Notes: generated by a model not told the origin, from the letters alone. A stretch of 64,000 bases of DNA from Hydrangea macrophylla (GCA_033977485.1 CM066994.1:28116681-28180680), one strand, 5' to 3'; positions 11,266 through 26,200 are shown, counted from the stretch's first letter. Made by a program: numbers and translations.

Positions 11266-14200
11266 TTACCCTTGTAATGTATTATCTGATGTAGAGTTGT
11301 TGTAAGCAGCATCGGCGGAAGAGGTGTCAATATCATTCAAACCTAACTCCTCATTCTGCTCCCATGACCTCTCGTATTCCTCAACTGCACATTACTCGTT
11401 TGTAAAACATCATATACAACAAACAAAAGAAAAAACATATAACCGTACGAAAAACAAACTATAGCAACAAAGTAGCCATGCAACGTATTGACTATATTCC
11501 AAAAGTGAACTCGAAAGTAAAAGACGGTTGTGTTAATCAAGACTCAACGAGTGTCAACTGCACGGAAAGTGATATTCTGAAACAAATTTTCAGTTCTCCT
11601 AAAAGATCCTATTACCAAGGAAAAAAGACACTTAAGCCGGACAAATTTAAGTGAACTTGACAGATGTTAATGCTAAGTAACCAGTTGCTCCAAAGCTCAA
11701 ACTGTTAGAGAATGGGCCCAATGCTTCAACACCCTTCCAAAAATGCGACCCTATCTCGCACGTGGATAGGCAACGAACAAAACTCCATCATAATGGAGAC
11801 AAATTGCAAACTAGAACGGGAACGGTGACTCAAACAAGAGACCCCCCACTCCATCTAATGAAGCAAATGACTTGAAACACGACAATCCACCATAAACAGA
11901 TCCTTCAAACTGTTGGAACCATCCCATAATGTTTACATGTACCAAATTTCAACCGAACGTTTGTTGAGAAAGCGAGACTTACATGTTAATTGATGGTCAT
12001 CTTTAATATCATCGGTTGCAGGCGCAACAAAGGAATTTGCTAGGGCGTCATCGATAACAAGAGTCCACGGCTCCTCCAAACACAGAAGCTGTAGAATATT
12101 AAAGGTTTGCATCAATGTTATATAAGTTCAATCACAGAGTAAAAGAGGGGAAAAGAAACTGTAGTGACCCAGAAATTTAAAAAGGTTTAATTTTATTTTT
12201 GTCAGAGAAATATACCAGTTTTGGAAATTTTGCAGTATGAAATTACCTGTGTGTATGTGGGTTTGTGCGAGCTCAACACATGGGATAACTTCCATGAAAA
12301 ACTTGGAGCCCAAACATTTACTGTGCACTGTGTGTGCATGTGTGTGCCGTAGTGTGTGTGTTTGGTATTATTTATATGACACTCAAACACTCTCTTTTCT
12401 CTCATCTCAACTCCCTGGCTCTCTATATCTCTCTCTATCAGTAAGCATATAACACACAACACATATAATTACTCATACACACACACATGTAGTTATTCAA
12501 GGAGATTCATTCAAGAGCTTGGGGTCTTTCATTATTGGATTTTCTCTCTCTCTCGCTGTGATTCAATTTGCGTATGATATATTCCTATGCCAATTTTTGG
12601 TTTGAATTCAGTTTTTATAAACTGTTGTTATAGATATAGATATAGATATATATATATGTAGAATTTCATATATATATAGTGAGAGAAATTAGTAAATTTT
12701 AATCCAGAAGATTGGATTGTCAATTGATTTCTCTGCCTCTCTCTGTAAATTCAATTGGGTAAGTTTTCCAATGGTGTTTTGTGAATACAGTTTATTATAA
12801 GCTGTTAGTATAGGTATATATATACTGAAATTCCATGTATATATCGTTAAGGGGCTGAAATTAGCGGGCATCAAAACTGTGATCAAAACTCAATTTCTTT
12901 ATATCAAATGAAAGGTCTCGATCCCACGAGACTCCATTTCGAATTTCAAAAGCTAATTCGCAACGGTTGCGACGAACGGTCGATTTAAAGTTTTGTCGTC
13001 GTTCGGTTTTTCAATAAAATCAAGAACTGTGGTTTGATTCATAAAAATCCGATTCCATATTTGGAATCTACGCGGAAAAAGGAAGAAATTCATATATGGG
13101 AAAGTCTATTTTGATTAAGTTTTCAAAATGGGTAAAAATTAGCCTTTGATTTCAAAACAGGGGAAGAAAAGAGGAAGAAGACAATTCTGTAACATCTCAC
13201 GCGCGCGAGCAGCCCGCGCGCGCGACCAGGCATAATTTTGAAAACTGTTTTAAATTGAACCCGTGGCCTTTCTGTATACATTCGCCCGCGCGACCCACGC
13301 GAGCGAGGTCCCGCGCGCGCGACCTTTGGCAGTTTAGTAAAAACTTCTGCTTTGTTGTACTTGAGTCAGATTTGAGCTAAGGGACCTTGTACCCTATGCT
13401 TTAAGAGTTGTACTTTACTTTAATAGTAGTTGTACTTGTGCTTAGAGGTGTTGTACCTCACTGATATACGCGCATTATTGTATATCGAGATTTGTAACAG
13501 ATTGAGCAGTTCCGGTTTCGGTTCTGATTAATTATTCAGTCTATCCTCGGTGAACGGTAGTTCCGTATAACCCTCAATAAAATTGTATAACATGTTAATA
13601 GTGTATTTACATGTTTACTTGAGCTGCTATGCCTTACGTGGTTAATTGAGTTGTTATGCTTTACGTGTTTACCTGGGTGATTTCAACATGTCTATTGTGT
13701 TGCTTTAAATGATAGTACGCCTTGATAATTTGTCATATGAAATATTGAATATGTCTGGTTGCTTAGAGCACGCATATGTCATAACATTTCATAAGCATGA
13801 GCATGAACACGAAAATCACGAAAATGATTTTGGGATGAAAGACCTTAGAGGCTTTCGATTTTTGAACAAGGAAGATCTTATAGACTTCCAGGTTTTGAAA
13901 AAGGGAAGACCTTAGAGGCTTCCGTGCATAAAAACCCTCTAGGAGGGATTTTGTTTTGAAAAGTTAGAAATCCCGGATTTGTGGGTAGGCGTGTGAGATG
14001 GGTACCACTAGGAACTCGAATTGCGGGATGTGCTGCAAGAAACCCCCGTAACGGTCAAGGCTAGGCCTCCGTGTAATTCGTAAGGCCCAAAGTCCCGCAC
14101 GTTTGAGGCTAGGCCTACGTGGACGGGAAGCCCATGGCCCGGGTAATGATATTGACGATTGAGGGTGAGTGTTAGAAAATGCACGAAAAGTGATTTTCAT

Positions 14201-17200
14201 ACATGACATTGGCATTCATTGCACTCACGCATGTTATATAACAGATGTTATTGTGCAGTTATATGACTATACGAGCCTTTTGGCTTATTATGGACTATCA
14301 AACCTTTCCTTTTCAGGTGATATAAATAAGGGTAAGGCTCCCGAGATTTGATGAACTTCCACTTTGTTTGAAGGTCGAGTTTATGGGATTTTAATTTAAT
14401 GATGGTTCAAAGAGCATGTTATGATTTAATTGGACAAGTGTTGGTTCGCCCGCTTTTAAATAGCATGATAACTTAACTCTGATTTTTCGTTACTTATCTT
14501 GAAAACGATTTGTTTCAAGAAAGGATAGTTTTCAAATGAAAACCCGATTTCTGTGTTATTAATGTTTTCCAAATGATGAATAAAATTTTCAAGCTCAGAG
14601 TAGAGTTTACTCGTGAAGATCCCGTTTAGGGAAGAAATTGTGAGATCGTGATACTTTGTATTCTTAAAAACCTTGGGTTTTATTTTATAAGAGTTTCTAA
14701 CGTTTAAGAAAAAGACAGTAAGTCGTTGTATTACTTTTCGATATGTGAAACCAAGTTTGAGTTTCTATTTCAAAGTTGTTTTATAAAACTGGTGAAGAAG
14801 TCTGATAAATGTTTACCAGATCTATATGTTTTCCACTGCACTGTTGTTCATTTGATGAACTGATAAAGATTTTCTGTTAATGTCTTTTAAATCGACAATC
14901 AAAGCTTTTCAAAAGGCTAGTGTAATGCTTCCGCTATAATTTTACTCAGATCCGTGAGTCTTTAAATATTTTGTTTTCCCACAAAAGATTTTGAAAGGCT
15001 ATTATATGCTTCCGCAGTAACTCTCGGAGTCTAGGACTCGAGGCGTTGCAAAATGGTATCAAAGTTTTGAGGTTTCAAAGTTTAAATGTTTCAGAGCTTC
15101 GGACTTTAAATGATTTTAAAGTTTAAACACTTACTTTTTTTTTTAAGAGAAAGTCTTTCAGGTAAGCTTCGGGTCTAGGACTCGGAGCATTGCAAGTATG
15201 TCCAGCCCTTCCACTCTTGGTTATTATATTATTATTTTATTTTAGTTAGCACCCCCTCGCCTGCGGGACTCGTGTCGTGACGGGACGGGGTGGGGCGCTA
15301 CAGAAACCATAGATGAACAAACTATTATCTGTTGAAGGTTACCCTCACGATCTTATTGTCAAATACTAGTTCGGAATAGTCACAACTAGTTCAAACAAAC
15401 ACAAAGTTCGTACGGTTTTTATGAACTTGGAGAGAGCATATGATAAGAGCCCTAGAGATTTCATATGGGGGGTTTCAGAAAGAAAATGAGTCAGAAGTAA
15501 GTATATTAGGTTGATTAAGGACAAGTATGATGGAGTTGCAAATGTACTAGAATGACTGCAAGAGAATAAAGGAAGTTTCCAAATATTGGGCATCTAGGAT
15601 CATCATTAAGCCCATATCTTTTTGCCTTAGTTATTGATTGAAGAAACTTTGTATCCAACCTAAAAGCTTAAGCTAATAGGTGGAGAGATGCAACATGTAT
15701 ATCTAGCCACAACCAACCTCATATTTATTCCAAGTGGGACATTTTCTCTAAAACACCATCATCTCCCCCCCCCCCCCCCCCCTCCCTTCTTCACGTGCAG
15801 CCTCTTCTTGGGTGTGTCACGTGCACCTCTTTAGGTCTTATCATCGTGCAGCCCTGTTTTTGTTTTCCAGGATCTATCATCATGGGTTGTGGGCTAATTC
15901 TTTCTTTCTTTACCTTTTTTTTTTTTTTTATTTTTAAAGAAGGGTTAGAAGTGGACCTGGCTTTGGTACCATGAAGAAAGTTTATATCCAACCTGAAAGC
16001 TTAAGCTGATAGGTGGAGAGGCCTAATCCAACATGTATACCTATCCATAGCCGACCTCATTTATTCCGCGTGGGACATTTTCTCTGACATGGATGAACTA
16101 AAATAGACGTATTCAATATGAGATTTCAAGGTGTATTATTTTGGCAAATGATATTGCCTAACTTGACGAAAGTAAGGGAGGATTAAATGATAAACTAGAA
16201 GTTTGGCGAGAAGGTTTGGAGTTGCAAGGATTTAGGATAAGTAGGTCAAAAGCAACATATATGGAAAGCAATTTTAGTAAGACTTGTAATAAAAATAGAG
16301 AAGTGGTCAAAAAGTAGTAACTTCCTTTTTTTAGACTTAACAATTGATAAGGACGGTGAAATAGAAATTAATGTAATTTGTAAAATTAAAGCAAGATGGG
16401 AAAAGTGGAAGAGTGCATATGGCAAGTGTTCTAAAAATCGGCCTCGACAGCACCTAGGCGCAAGGCAGTGCCCCGCCGCCTGGATTTCGTCCTAGGCGTT
16501 TGGAAAATCGCCCAACATACTAGGCGGGTCTAGGTGGGCTGGGGTGAGATTGTAATTTTGTTAAAATACGAAGGGAAAAAAAATTACTTCATGGTTACGT
16601 CTAGCATTAGTGTATATATATACACTTAATGTTTAAGTTAATTATTAATAGATCTCTAATAGTTTTTTAAATATTAAAAACCTTCTCATACTGTTTACTT
16701 ATTTCCAAAAAAAACACCACAAAACCTTTATAGAGATCTATTATTTGGACCCCAAATCTTTAATTATTCTTAAATAACACCACATAACTGGTATATATGG
16801 TATATATATCTATTACATAATTAATTTTACTGGAAAAAAAAATCCGCCTAGGCGCTAGGCCCCTCTCAGCCGCCCGACTAGAGCCTAGCGATTTTTAGAA
16901 CATTGCTTGGCATATTACCACTAAAAGTAAAAGGAGAATCTCGTAAGACAGCTATTAGGCCAGCTATGGTTTATGGAGTGTTGGGCAACTACAAAACAAC
17001 ACTACAGTATAATGAGTGTAGTGGAAAGAAAGGATAGAAGGAGAAATGACTATATAAGTGAAATGATAAAAATAACACCAATTCCTGATAAAATACAAGA
17101 AAATCGATTAAAATGGTTTGAAAATATCTGTTGACAAAAATATAGAAGTACATGGGAGTTTTTGTTCATTTACTACTGCTCATATTTTCCCTTTTCCTTA

Positions 17201-20200
17201 GACTGGGTAATCATGTTTCTGAACTTTGTAGACAGCCTCATAATACATTCCGCTTTAAAAACTCACAAGCCACTTCAGCACAGGCATAATTATTTGAGAT
17301 GAAATGAAAAAGAATAAAAAAAAAAACTGGACCCTTTCATAACTGTAAACAATTGTGTCCGAGCCCACCATACCAGCCAATTTTGCACGCACAAGTTTGA
17401 CCAATAATCTATTACCAAAATAATTTTAGTAGTTGGAAGGAACACAGTTAAGCCAGAAAGAACTTTTTCCAGGCATTTAAAGTCACCTATTACAGCTCCT
17501 GCATTATTTTTCATTTCAAATTTTGATGATCGGTTGTGAAGATTTGAAAACAAGCTATATAATAATAACTAAGGAGATAACTAATAATACATAGAAAGAG
17601 ATTTGTGGTTGACGGCAATGGCTATTTTTTGAAAAAACTTGGCCTACTTAATTGATTCACGGACACGGTTTTTCTTATAAAACTTAATGCCATGCGCACC
17701 TTGTTAAGCCTTGCTCTGAAGTCTTCCCAATTACTTCTTTTAGTAACATCCGTACTATCTCCAAAAGTAAATCCATGTACTCTCTCAAGATCTGCAAATT
17801 TATCATATGGAATATGACAGACCAAGTCAATATGAGTGAGGAGACCTAAGTAGGAGTTAATGCATCAGAAGGTAAAAAAAAAAAAACTCAATATCATGAC
17901 CAAGTGTAAAACCACATGCATACAGAGACAAAAATCTAAGAGAGACTACTAGGAAAGAATCTCATCTTCTTCAGTGATCCTTTTTGTATGCAACACAGAA
18001 TAATACCAAAGCAAAATAAAAGAAAGGAAGCGCAAAAACTCCCAGTAGTATCTCAATCAAAATGATCAGCCTTGTTGAAGGTGTTTTCCAACTGGTAGCG
18101 TCACGACACATTACAAGGTCTATTTCAAATTATGGGACCAGTTCCGCATTCAAAATGAAATACTAAATCAAGTAAGGGGCATTTAGAATCCCAAAAATCA
18201 TGGCTCAAACTAAGGTAGCCGTTATATAAGAAACTTATTAAAGCTATGACCGAGGTTCGTTGAAAGGACACAGTGATTGAAATACTTGATTCCTTCTTCC
18301 ATCTCATTTTAACTCGAACGTCGTAGGGATTTTGGTTATCCAAACAAAGTCGGGTACAACTTTGGATCTCAGCCTGCAGATTCTTGAAGGAAGGGATTCA
18401 GCTCATTGACCACCCCGGAGCTTAGAAGTAGGAATCTTTAAAAGTGGTCACGCTCCCAGCCCCCGCTCCCAATCCCGCTTCCGCTCCCGCCCCGCTCACG
18501 AAGAAACCTTTGAAACCTCGTAATGTTTAGCGCTTTCCCGCCCCCGCGCTCCCTCCCCCGCCCCATCTCCCGCTTCGTGCAACTTAGCCCCGGAGTCACC
18601 TTCCTATTATCCAACATCAGATCGTACAAGAAGATTCGATGAACCAATCCGAGACATGCCGAATGTTAGACATTATCATCCACTATGATGGAGTTTTGTT
18701 TGTTGCCTCTCTACATGTGAGACGAGGCCGCAAGTGAGGGAGGGTGGTGTTGAAGGTTGATATATATATATTGTTAAAGGGTAGTCTTGTAATTGTATGT
18801 ATTATTGTATATGTGTTGTCCCACATCGCTTAGCTAGAATATTAGTCTAAGAGTTGTAAGCCTATATATAGGCTCTTGTATTCCTCTTTTCTATTCATTC
18901 AATATATCGTGTCTTCACATATGTACATCGTATCAGAGCAATCGTCCTTGGGTTTGCTCATCTTGCCGATTCTTAGTTAGAATGCGAGAGTTCATTGTCG
19001 TTGCCGGATTTCAGTGAGAAGTTCGAGAGCCATACCGCCCTGTCCAAACCCTAATCAGCCAAACCCTTGAGAACCTCCGACGAGTGTGTGGCAGTCTCCT
19101 GGTTTCTTTTTTTTTTTTTATAGTGTTTTTGGCCCTGATCTGGTTTCGATCTTGTTTCCTTGAGATTTATATTCTTCATGGAATCCAAAGCTCTTCCTCA
19201 ACTCACCACTCGGAAGTTGAATGGATCCAATTTTCTCCAATGGCCTCGGGCTGTCAATATTGCCCTCACTGGCTTGGGTTTTGATGAACACCATACCAAG
19301 TCTGCTCCTACCACCGACGTGAAGGCCATCACGACATGGAAACAAATGGATGCCCAAATCGTTTCCCTCCTTTAGAACTCTATGGAACCACATGTTACGG
19401 ATGTGTGGTCACTTGGGAACCTATAAGGATATTTGGGATTATGCTCATTTCTTGTTCTCCAGCGATCTCACTCGGATGTACGATCTCTCATCTCAGTATT
19501 TTCAGTTGCAGCAAATGTTGAATATTATTTGGCAAAGCTTAGGCAAACAAACTGTTAGACCCTCTTTTATATTGAATAATAAGATGATAAAAGATAATTA
19601 CATATAAGTCCCTACATAAAAACACTCTCCCTCAAGCTGGTACAAAAATATCTTTCATATTCAACTTGTCTAATATAACATGGAATGGTCGACTTCACAA
19701 ACGGAGTGCAAATAGTCCCACTGGTAAGATTCTCCTTAATAAAGTGTCTGTCAATCTTAACATGCTTAGTTCAATCGTGTTGAACGGGATTGTGAGCAAT
19801 ATTGATCGCCGACTTATTATCGCAATATAGTCTCATAGAATCCTTCAACTTAATCTTCAAGTCTTTCAACAAAAATTTAATCCACAAGAGCTCACAAACT
19901 CCTTAGGCCATAGCCCCAAACTCAGCTTCTGCACTAGACCTGGACACAACATTCTGCTTTTTACTTCGCCAAGCAACAAGATTTCCTCCTACAAAGGTAC
20001 AGTATCCCGAGATGGACCTCCTATCGGTAATGGAACCAGCCCAGTCTACATCGGTATAAGCTTCCACCCTCAAATGATCTTGTCGGGAAAAAAATAAGCC
20101 CTTTCCTGGAGAGGACTTCACGTATCGAAGAATCCCGAAAACAACGTCGAGACGAGACTCCCGAGGAGAGTGCATGAACTGGCTTACGACACGGACCGCG

Positions 20201-23200
20201 AAAGCAATGTCGGGATGAGTATAAGACAAATATATGAGCTTACCCACTAACCTTTGATACCTTCCCGTATCAACTACTTCTCCGCTGCTATCATCACTTA
20301 GCTTCTGATTGGGTTCCATCGGAGTGTCACACGCTCTACTCCCAAGCATACCAGTATCCTTCAATAAATCAAGGACATATTTCCTTTGGGAAATAAATAT
20401 CCCATGTTTGGATCTAGCAAGTTCAATTCCAAGAAAATATTTCAACGCTCCAAGGTCCTTTTTCTCAAATTCACTAGCCATATATCTCTTCAGTTGCTCC
20501 ATTTCTTCCAAGTCATCTCCGGTAAGCACAATGTCATCAACATATACAAACAGTAGTCTTACCTAGAGATGAATGTTTGACGAACAATGTCTGATCAGCA
20601 TTACTCTGCTTGAAACCATATCGAAGTATTGCCTGAGTAAATATGTCAAACTGGGCTCTCGGAGATTGCTTAAGACCATACAGAGATTTCCTCAGGTTGC
20701 ACACCTTACCCTCTGTTTTGGAGTCTTCAAAACCTAGGGGAACATCCATATAGACTTCCTCCTCCAAATCTCCATGTAAGAATGCATTCTTCACATCAAA
20801 TTGGTGAAGTGGCCACTCCAGGTTAGCTGCAAGAGAAAGAAGAATTCAGCTGGAATTCATTTTTGCAACCGGTGCAAAGGTCTCCTGATAATCCACCCTG
20901 TGGGTCTGAGTAAAACCCTTTGCAACTAACCGAGCTTTAAACCGCTCAATAGAACCATTAGCCTTGTGCTTCACAGTGTACACTCACTTGCACCCCACAG
21001 TCTTTTTCCCTTTGGGTAACATCGTCAACTCCCAAGTGCCATTCTTATGAAGAGCTTTCATCTCTTCAACCATGTCATGTTTCCACTTAGGATCAGCAAG
21101 ATCAAGAGCATCTTGAACATGGTTAGGAACACAAATAGAGGAAACTTTTGAAAGAAAGGCTCTATAAGAGGGTGACAAGAGTGAATAAGACACAAAATTT
21201 GATATAGAATGTTGAGTACAAGACCTAACACCCTTACGGATAGCAATAGGGACATCTAGATCATCATATTCAAGAGAAGGTGTAGCAGAGGAATTACCTG
21301 AATCTTCATCACTTAGAGAGAATAGCAGTGGAAGATGAGAAGTTGTGACCTCTGGAGTCTCTCTAGTCCTTTTACTCCAAGTTCCCCTAGAATAGACCAA
21401 CATATCCTTTCCAGTTCTCCTTTTTTCTTCCTCCTCCTGCTCAACTCTCTCTTTTTCTCCCTCCTCCTTCTGAACTTCCTCTTTTTCTTCCTCTTCTTTT
21501 TCAACAGTCTCCGTCTCCACCTCAATCCACATAGGCAACTCAGGCAGCTCTTCCCTATATTTCTGCTCCCCCTGAAGAGATGGGGAATTATCAAGAAAGT
21601 AGGACTGAGACTCATGGAAGGTAACATCCATAGATACAAACCACTTCCAAGACGGAGGATGGTAACATTTATATCCCTTCTGAGTAGGAGAGTAACCTAT
21701 AAACACACTTAATAGAGCAAGGGTCCAATTTCCCACGAGTAGGAGAGTGGTTATGGACAAAGCACACACAACCAAAGACCTCAAGTGGTGTTTTCTTATT
21801 CAACACACGGGTGGGAAGATGATTAATAAGATAAGCAGCTGTCAACACTGCTTCACCCCAATAAGACTGAGGAGCTTAAACCTGGAAGAGTAAGGATCGG
21901 GCAACATCTAAAAGATGACGGTTCTTGCGTTCTGCAACTTCGTTTTGTTTATGGAGTGTTAGTGCATGAAGTCTGACGAATAATTCCCTGAGAAGAAAAA
22001 TATGCACCCAACCCAGAGTCGATATACTCACCCCCATTATCAGACCGTAAAACCTTCACAACGGCCCCAAATTGGTTACATACCATTTCATGGAAATTTT
22101 GAAAAAATAGAGAACACTTCCCGCGTTTCTTTCATCATATATAACCAAGTAGTATGGAAACAATCATCAATAAAGGAAACAAACCATCTATGACCCTTTA
22201 AAGACACGGTACGAAATGGACCCCAAACATCAGTGTGAATTAATGTAAAAGGAATAGAACTTTTATTATTACTAGGAGCAAACGAAGCTCTATGATGTTT
22301 TCCAAGTTCACAAGCATCACCCGAAATGAAATTTCTTACTGGCTAGAAATCTGATTACATATAAGTCCCTACATAAAAACACTCTCCCTCAAGCTGGTAC
22401 AAAAATATCTTTCATATTCAACTTGTCTAATATAACATGGAATGGTCGACTTCACAAACGGAGTGCAAATAGTCCCACTGGTAAGATTCTCCTTAATAAA
22501 GTGTCTGTCAATCTTAACATGCTTAGTTCAATCGTGTTTGAACGGGATTGTGAGCAATATTGATCGCCGACTTATTATCGCAATATAGTCTCATAGAATC
22601 CTTCAACTTAATCTTCAAGTCTTTCAACAAAAATTTAATCCACAAGAGCTCACAAACTCCTTAGGCCATAGCCCCAAACTCAGCTTCTGCACTAGACCTG
22701 GACACAACATTCTGCTTTTTACTTCGCCAAGCAACAAGATTTCCTCCTACAAAGGTACGATATCCCGAGATGGACCTCCTATCGGTAATGGAACCAGCCC
22801 AGTCTACATCGGTATAAGCTTCCACCCTCAAATGATCTTGTCGGGAAAAAAATAAGCCCTTTCCTGGAGAGGACTTCACGTATCGAAGAATCCCGAAAAC
22901 AACGTCGAGACGAGACTCCCGAGGAGAGTGCATGAACTGGCTTACGACACGGACCGCGAAAGCAATGTCGGGATGAGTATAAGACAAATATAAGAGCTTA
23001 CCCACTAACCTTTGATACCTTCCCGTATCAACTACTTCTCCGCTGCTATCATCACTTAGCTTCTGATTGGGTTCCATCGGAGTGTCACACGCTCTACTCC
23101 CAAGCATACCAGTATCCTTCAATAAATCAAGGACATATTTCCTTTGGGAAATAAATATCCCATGTTTGGATCTAGCAAGTTCAATTCCAAGAAAATATTT

Positions 23201-26200
23201 CAACGCTCCAAGGTCCTTTTTCTCAAATTCACTAGCCATATATCTCTTCAGTTGCTCCATTTCTTCCAAGTCATCTCCGGTAAGCACAATGTCATCAACA
23301 TATACAAACAGTAGTCTTACCTAGAGATGAATGTTTGACGAACAATGTCTGATCAGCATTACTCTGCTTGAAACCATATCGAAGTATTGCCTGAGTAAAT
23401 ATGTCAAACTGGGCTCTCGGAGATTGCTTAAGACCATACAGAGATTTCCTCAGGTTGCACACCTTACCCTCTGTTTTGGAGTCTTCAAAACCTAGGGGAA
23501 CATCCATATAGACTTCCTCCTCCAAATCTCCATGTAAGAATGCATTCTTCACATCAAATTGGTGAAGTGGCCACTCCAGGTTAGCTGCAAGAGAAAGAAG
23601 AATTCAGCTGGAATTCATTTTTGCAACCGGTGCAAAGGTCTCCTGATAATCCACCCTGTGGGTCTGAGTAAAACCCTTTGCAACTAACCGAGCTTTAAAC
23701 CGCTCAATAGAACCATTAGCCTTGTGCTTCACAGTGTACACTCACTTGCACCCCACAGTCTTTTTCCCTTTGGGTAACATCGTCAACTCCCAAGTGCCAT
23801 TCTTATGAAGAGCTTTCATCTCTTCAACCATGTCATGTTTCCACTTAGGATCAGCAAGATCAAGAGCATCTTGAACATGGTTAGGAACACAAATAGAGGA
23901 AACTTTTGAAAGAAAGGCTCTATAAGAGGGTGACAAGAGTGAATAAGACACAAAATTTGATATAGAATGTTGAGTACAAGACCTAACACCCTTACGGATA
24001 GCAATAGGGACATCTAGATCATCATATTCAAGAGAAGGTGTAGCAGAGGAATTACCTGAATCTTCATCACTTAGAGAGAATAGCAGTGGAAGATGAGAAG
24101 TTGTGACCTCTGGAGTCTCTCTAGTCCTTTTACTCCAAGTTCCCCTAGAATAGACCAACATATCCTTTCCAGTTCTCCTTTTTTCTTCCTCCTCCTGCTC
24201 AACTCTCTCTTTTTCTCCCTCCTCCTTCTGAACTTCCTCTTTTTCTTCCTCTTCTTTTTCAACAGTCTCCGTCTCCACCTCAATCCACATAGGCAACTCA
24301 GGCAGCTCTTCCCTATATTTCTGCTCCCCCTGAAGAGATGGGGAATTATCAAGAAAGTAGGACTGAGACTCATGGAAGGTAACATCCATAGATACAAACC
24401 ACTTCCAAGACGGAGGATGGTAACATTTATATCCCTTCTGAGTAGGAGAGTAACCTATAAACACACTTAATAGAGCAAGGGTCCAATTTCCCACGAGTAG
24501 GAGAGTGGTTATGGACAAAGCACACACAACCAAAGACCTCAAGTGGTGTTTTCTTATTCAACACACGGGTGGGAAGATGATTAATAAGATAAGCAGCTGT
24601 CAACACTGCTTCACCCCAATAAGACTGAGGAGCTTAAACCTGGAAGAGTAAGGATCGGGCAACATCTAAAAGATGACGGTTCTTGCGTTCTGCAACTTCG
24701 TTTTGTTTATGGAGTGTTAGTGCATGAAGTCTGACGAATAATTCCCTGAGAAGAAAAATATGCACCCAACCCAGAGTCGATATACTCACCCCCATTATCA
24801 GACCGTAAAACCTTCACAACGGCCCCAAATTGGTTACATACCATTTCATGGAAATTTTGAAAAAATAGAGAACACTTCCCGCGTTTCTTTCATCATATAT
24901 AACCAAGTAGTATGGAAACAATCATCAATAAAGGAAACAAACCATCTATGACCCTTTAAAGACACGGTACGAAATGGACCCCAAACATCAGTGTGAATTA
25001 ATGTAAAAGGAATAGAACTTTTATTATTACTAGGAGCAAACGAAGCTCTATGATGTTTTCCAAGTTCACAAGCATCACCCGAAATGAAATTTCTTACTGG
25101 CTAGAAATCTGATTACATATAAGTCCCTACATAAAAACACTCTCCCTCAAGCTGGTACAAAAATATCTTTCATATTCAACTTGTCTAATATAACATGGAA
25201 TGGTCGACTTCACAAACGGAGTGCAAATAGTCCCACTGGTAAGATTCTCCTTAATAAAGTGTCTGTCAATCTTAACATGCTTAGTTCAATCGTGTTTGAA
25301 CGGGATTGTGAGCAATATTGATCGCCGACTTATTATCGCAATATAGTCTCATAGAATCCTTCAACTTAATCTTCAAGTCTTTCAACAAAAATTTAATCCA
25401 CAAGAGCTCACAAACTCCTTAGGCCATAGCCCCAAACTCAGCTTCTGCACTAGACCTGGACACAACATTCTGCTTTTTACTTCGCCAAGCAACAAGATTT
25501 CCTCCTACAAAGGTACAGTATCCCGAGATGGACCTCCTATCGGTAATGGAACCAGCCCAGTCTACATCGGTATAAGCTTCCACCCTCAAATGATCTTGTC
25601 GGGAAAAAAATAAGCCCTTTCCTGGAGAGGACTTCACGTATCGAAGAATCCCGAAAACAACGTCGAGACGAGACTCCCGAGGAGAGTGCATGAACTGGCT
25701 TACGACACGGACCGCGAAAGCAATGTCGGGATGAGTATAAGACAAATATAAGAGCTTACCCACTAACCTTTGATACCTTCCCGTATCAACTACTTCTCCG
25801 CTGCTATCATCACTTAGCTTCTGATTGGGTTCCATCGGAGTGTCACACGCTCTACTCCCAAGCATACCAGTATCCTTCAATAAATCAAGGACATATTTCC
25901 TTTGGGAAATAAATATCCCATGTTTGGATCTAGCAAGTTCAATTCCAAGAAAATATTTCAACGCTCCAAGGTCCTTTTTCTCAAATTCACTAGCCATATA
26001 TCTCTTCAGTTGCTCCATTTCTTCCAAGTCATCTCCGGTAAGCACAATGTCATCAACATATACAAACAGTAGTCTTACCTAGAGATGAATGTTTGACGAA
26101 CAATGTCTGATCAACATTACTCTGCTTGAAACCATATCGAAGTATTGCCTGAGTAAATATGTCAAACTGGGCTCTCGGAGATTGCTTAAGACCATACAGA

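Larger units (their letters stand above)
15309..17135 (+). pseudogene. Decayed LINE (non-LTR) reverse transcriptase, split by two insertions
   Basis: Three blocks read as the RT family common in plant L1-type LINEs once stops and frameshifts are ignored. 15400-15638 gives [18 protein letters not shown] and RLIKDKYDG. 16095-16424 gives LANDIA, then [20 protein letters not shown] and ending KWKSAYG. 16913-17130 gives [11 protein letters not shown] and ENRLKWFEN. The breaks are filled by a TRIM (15639-16089) and a MITE (16425-16907); reading across each restores the order. The catalytic ADD-type box is altered (AND). No start, ORF1 or poly(A) end is recognised, so only a fragment survives. Lies in ZPR1 intron 14, antisense to that gene. 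Confidence 0.8.

Noticed and set aside
17622..17825. An independent 67-codon gene
   Set aside because: The central 30 residues are ZPR1 exon 14; the ends are intron read-through.
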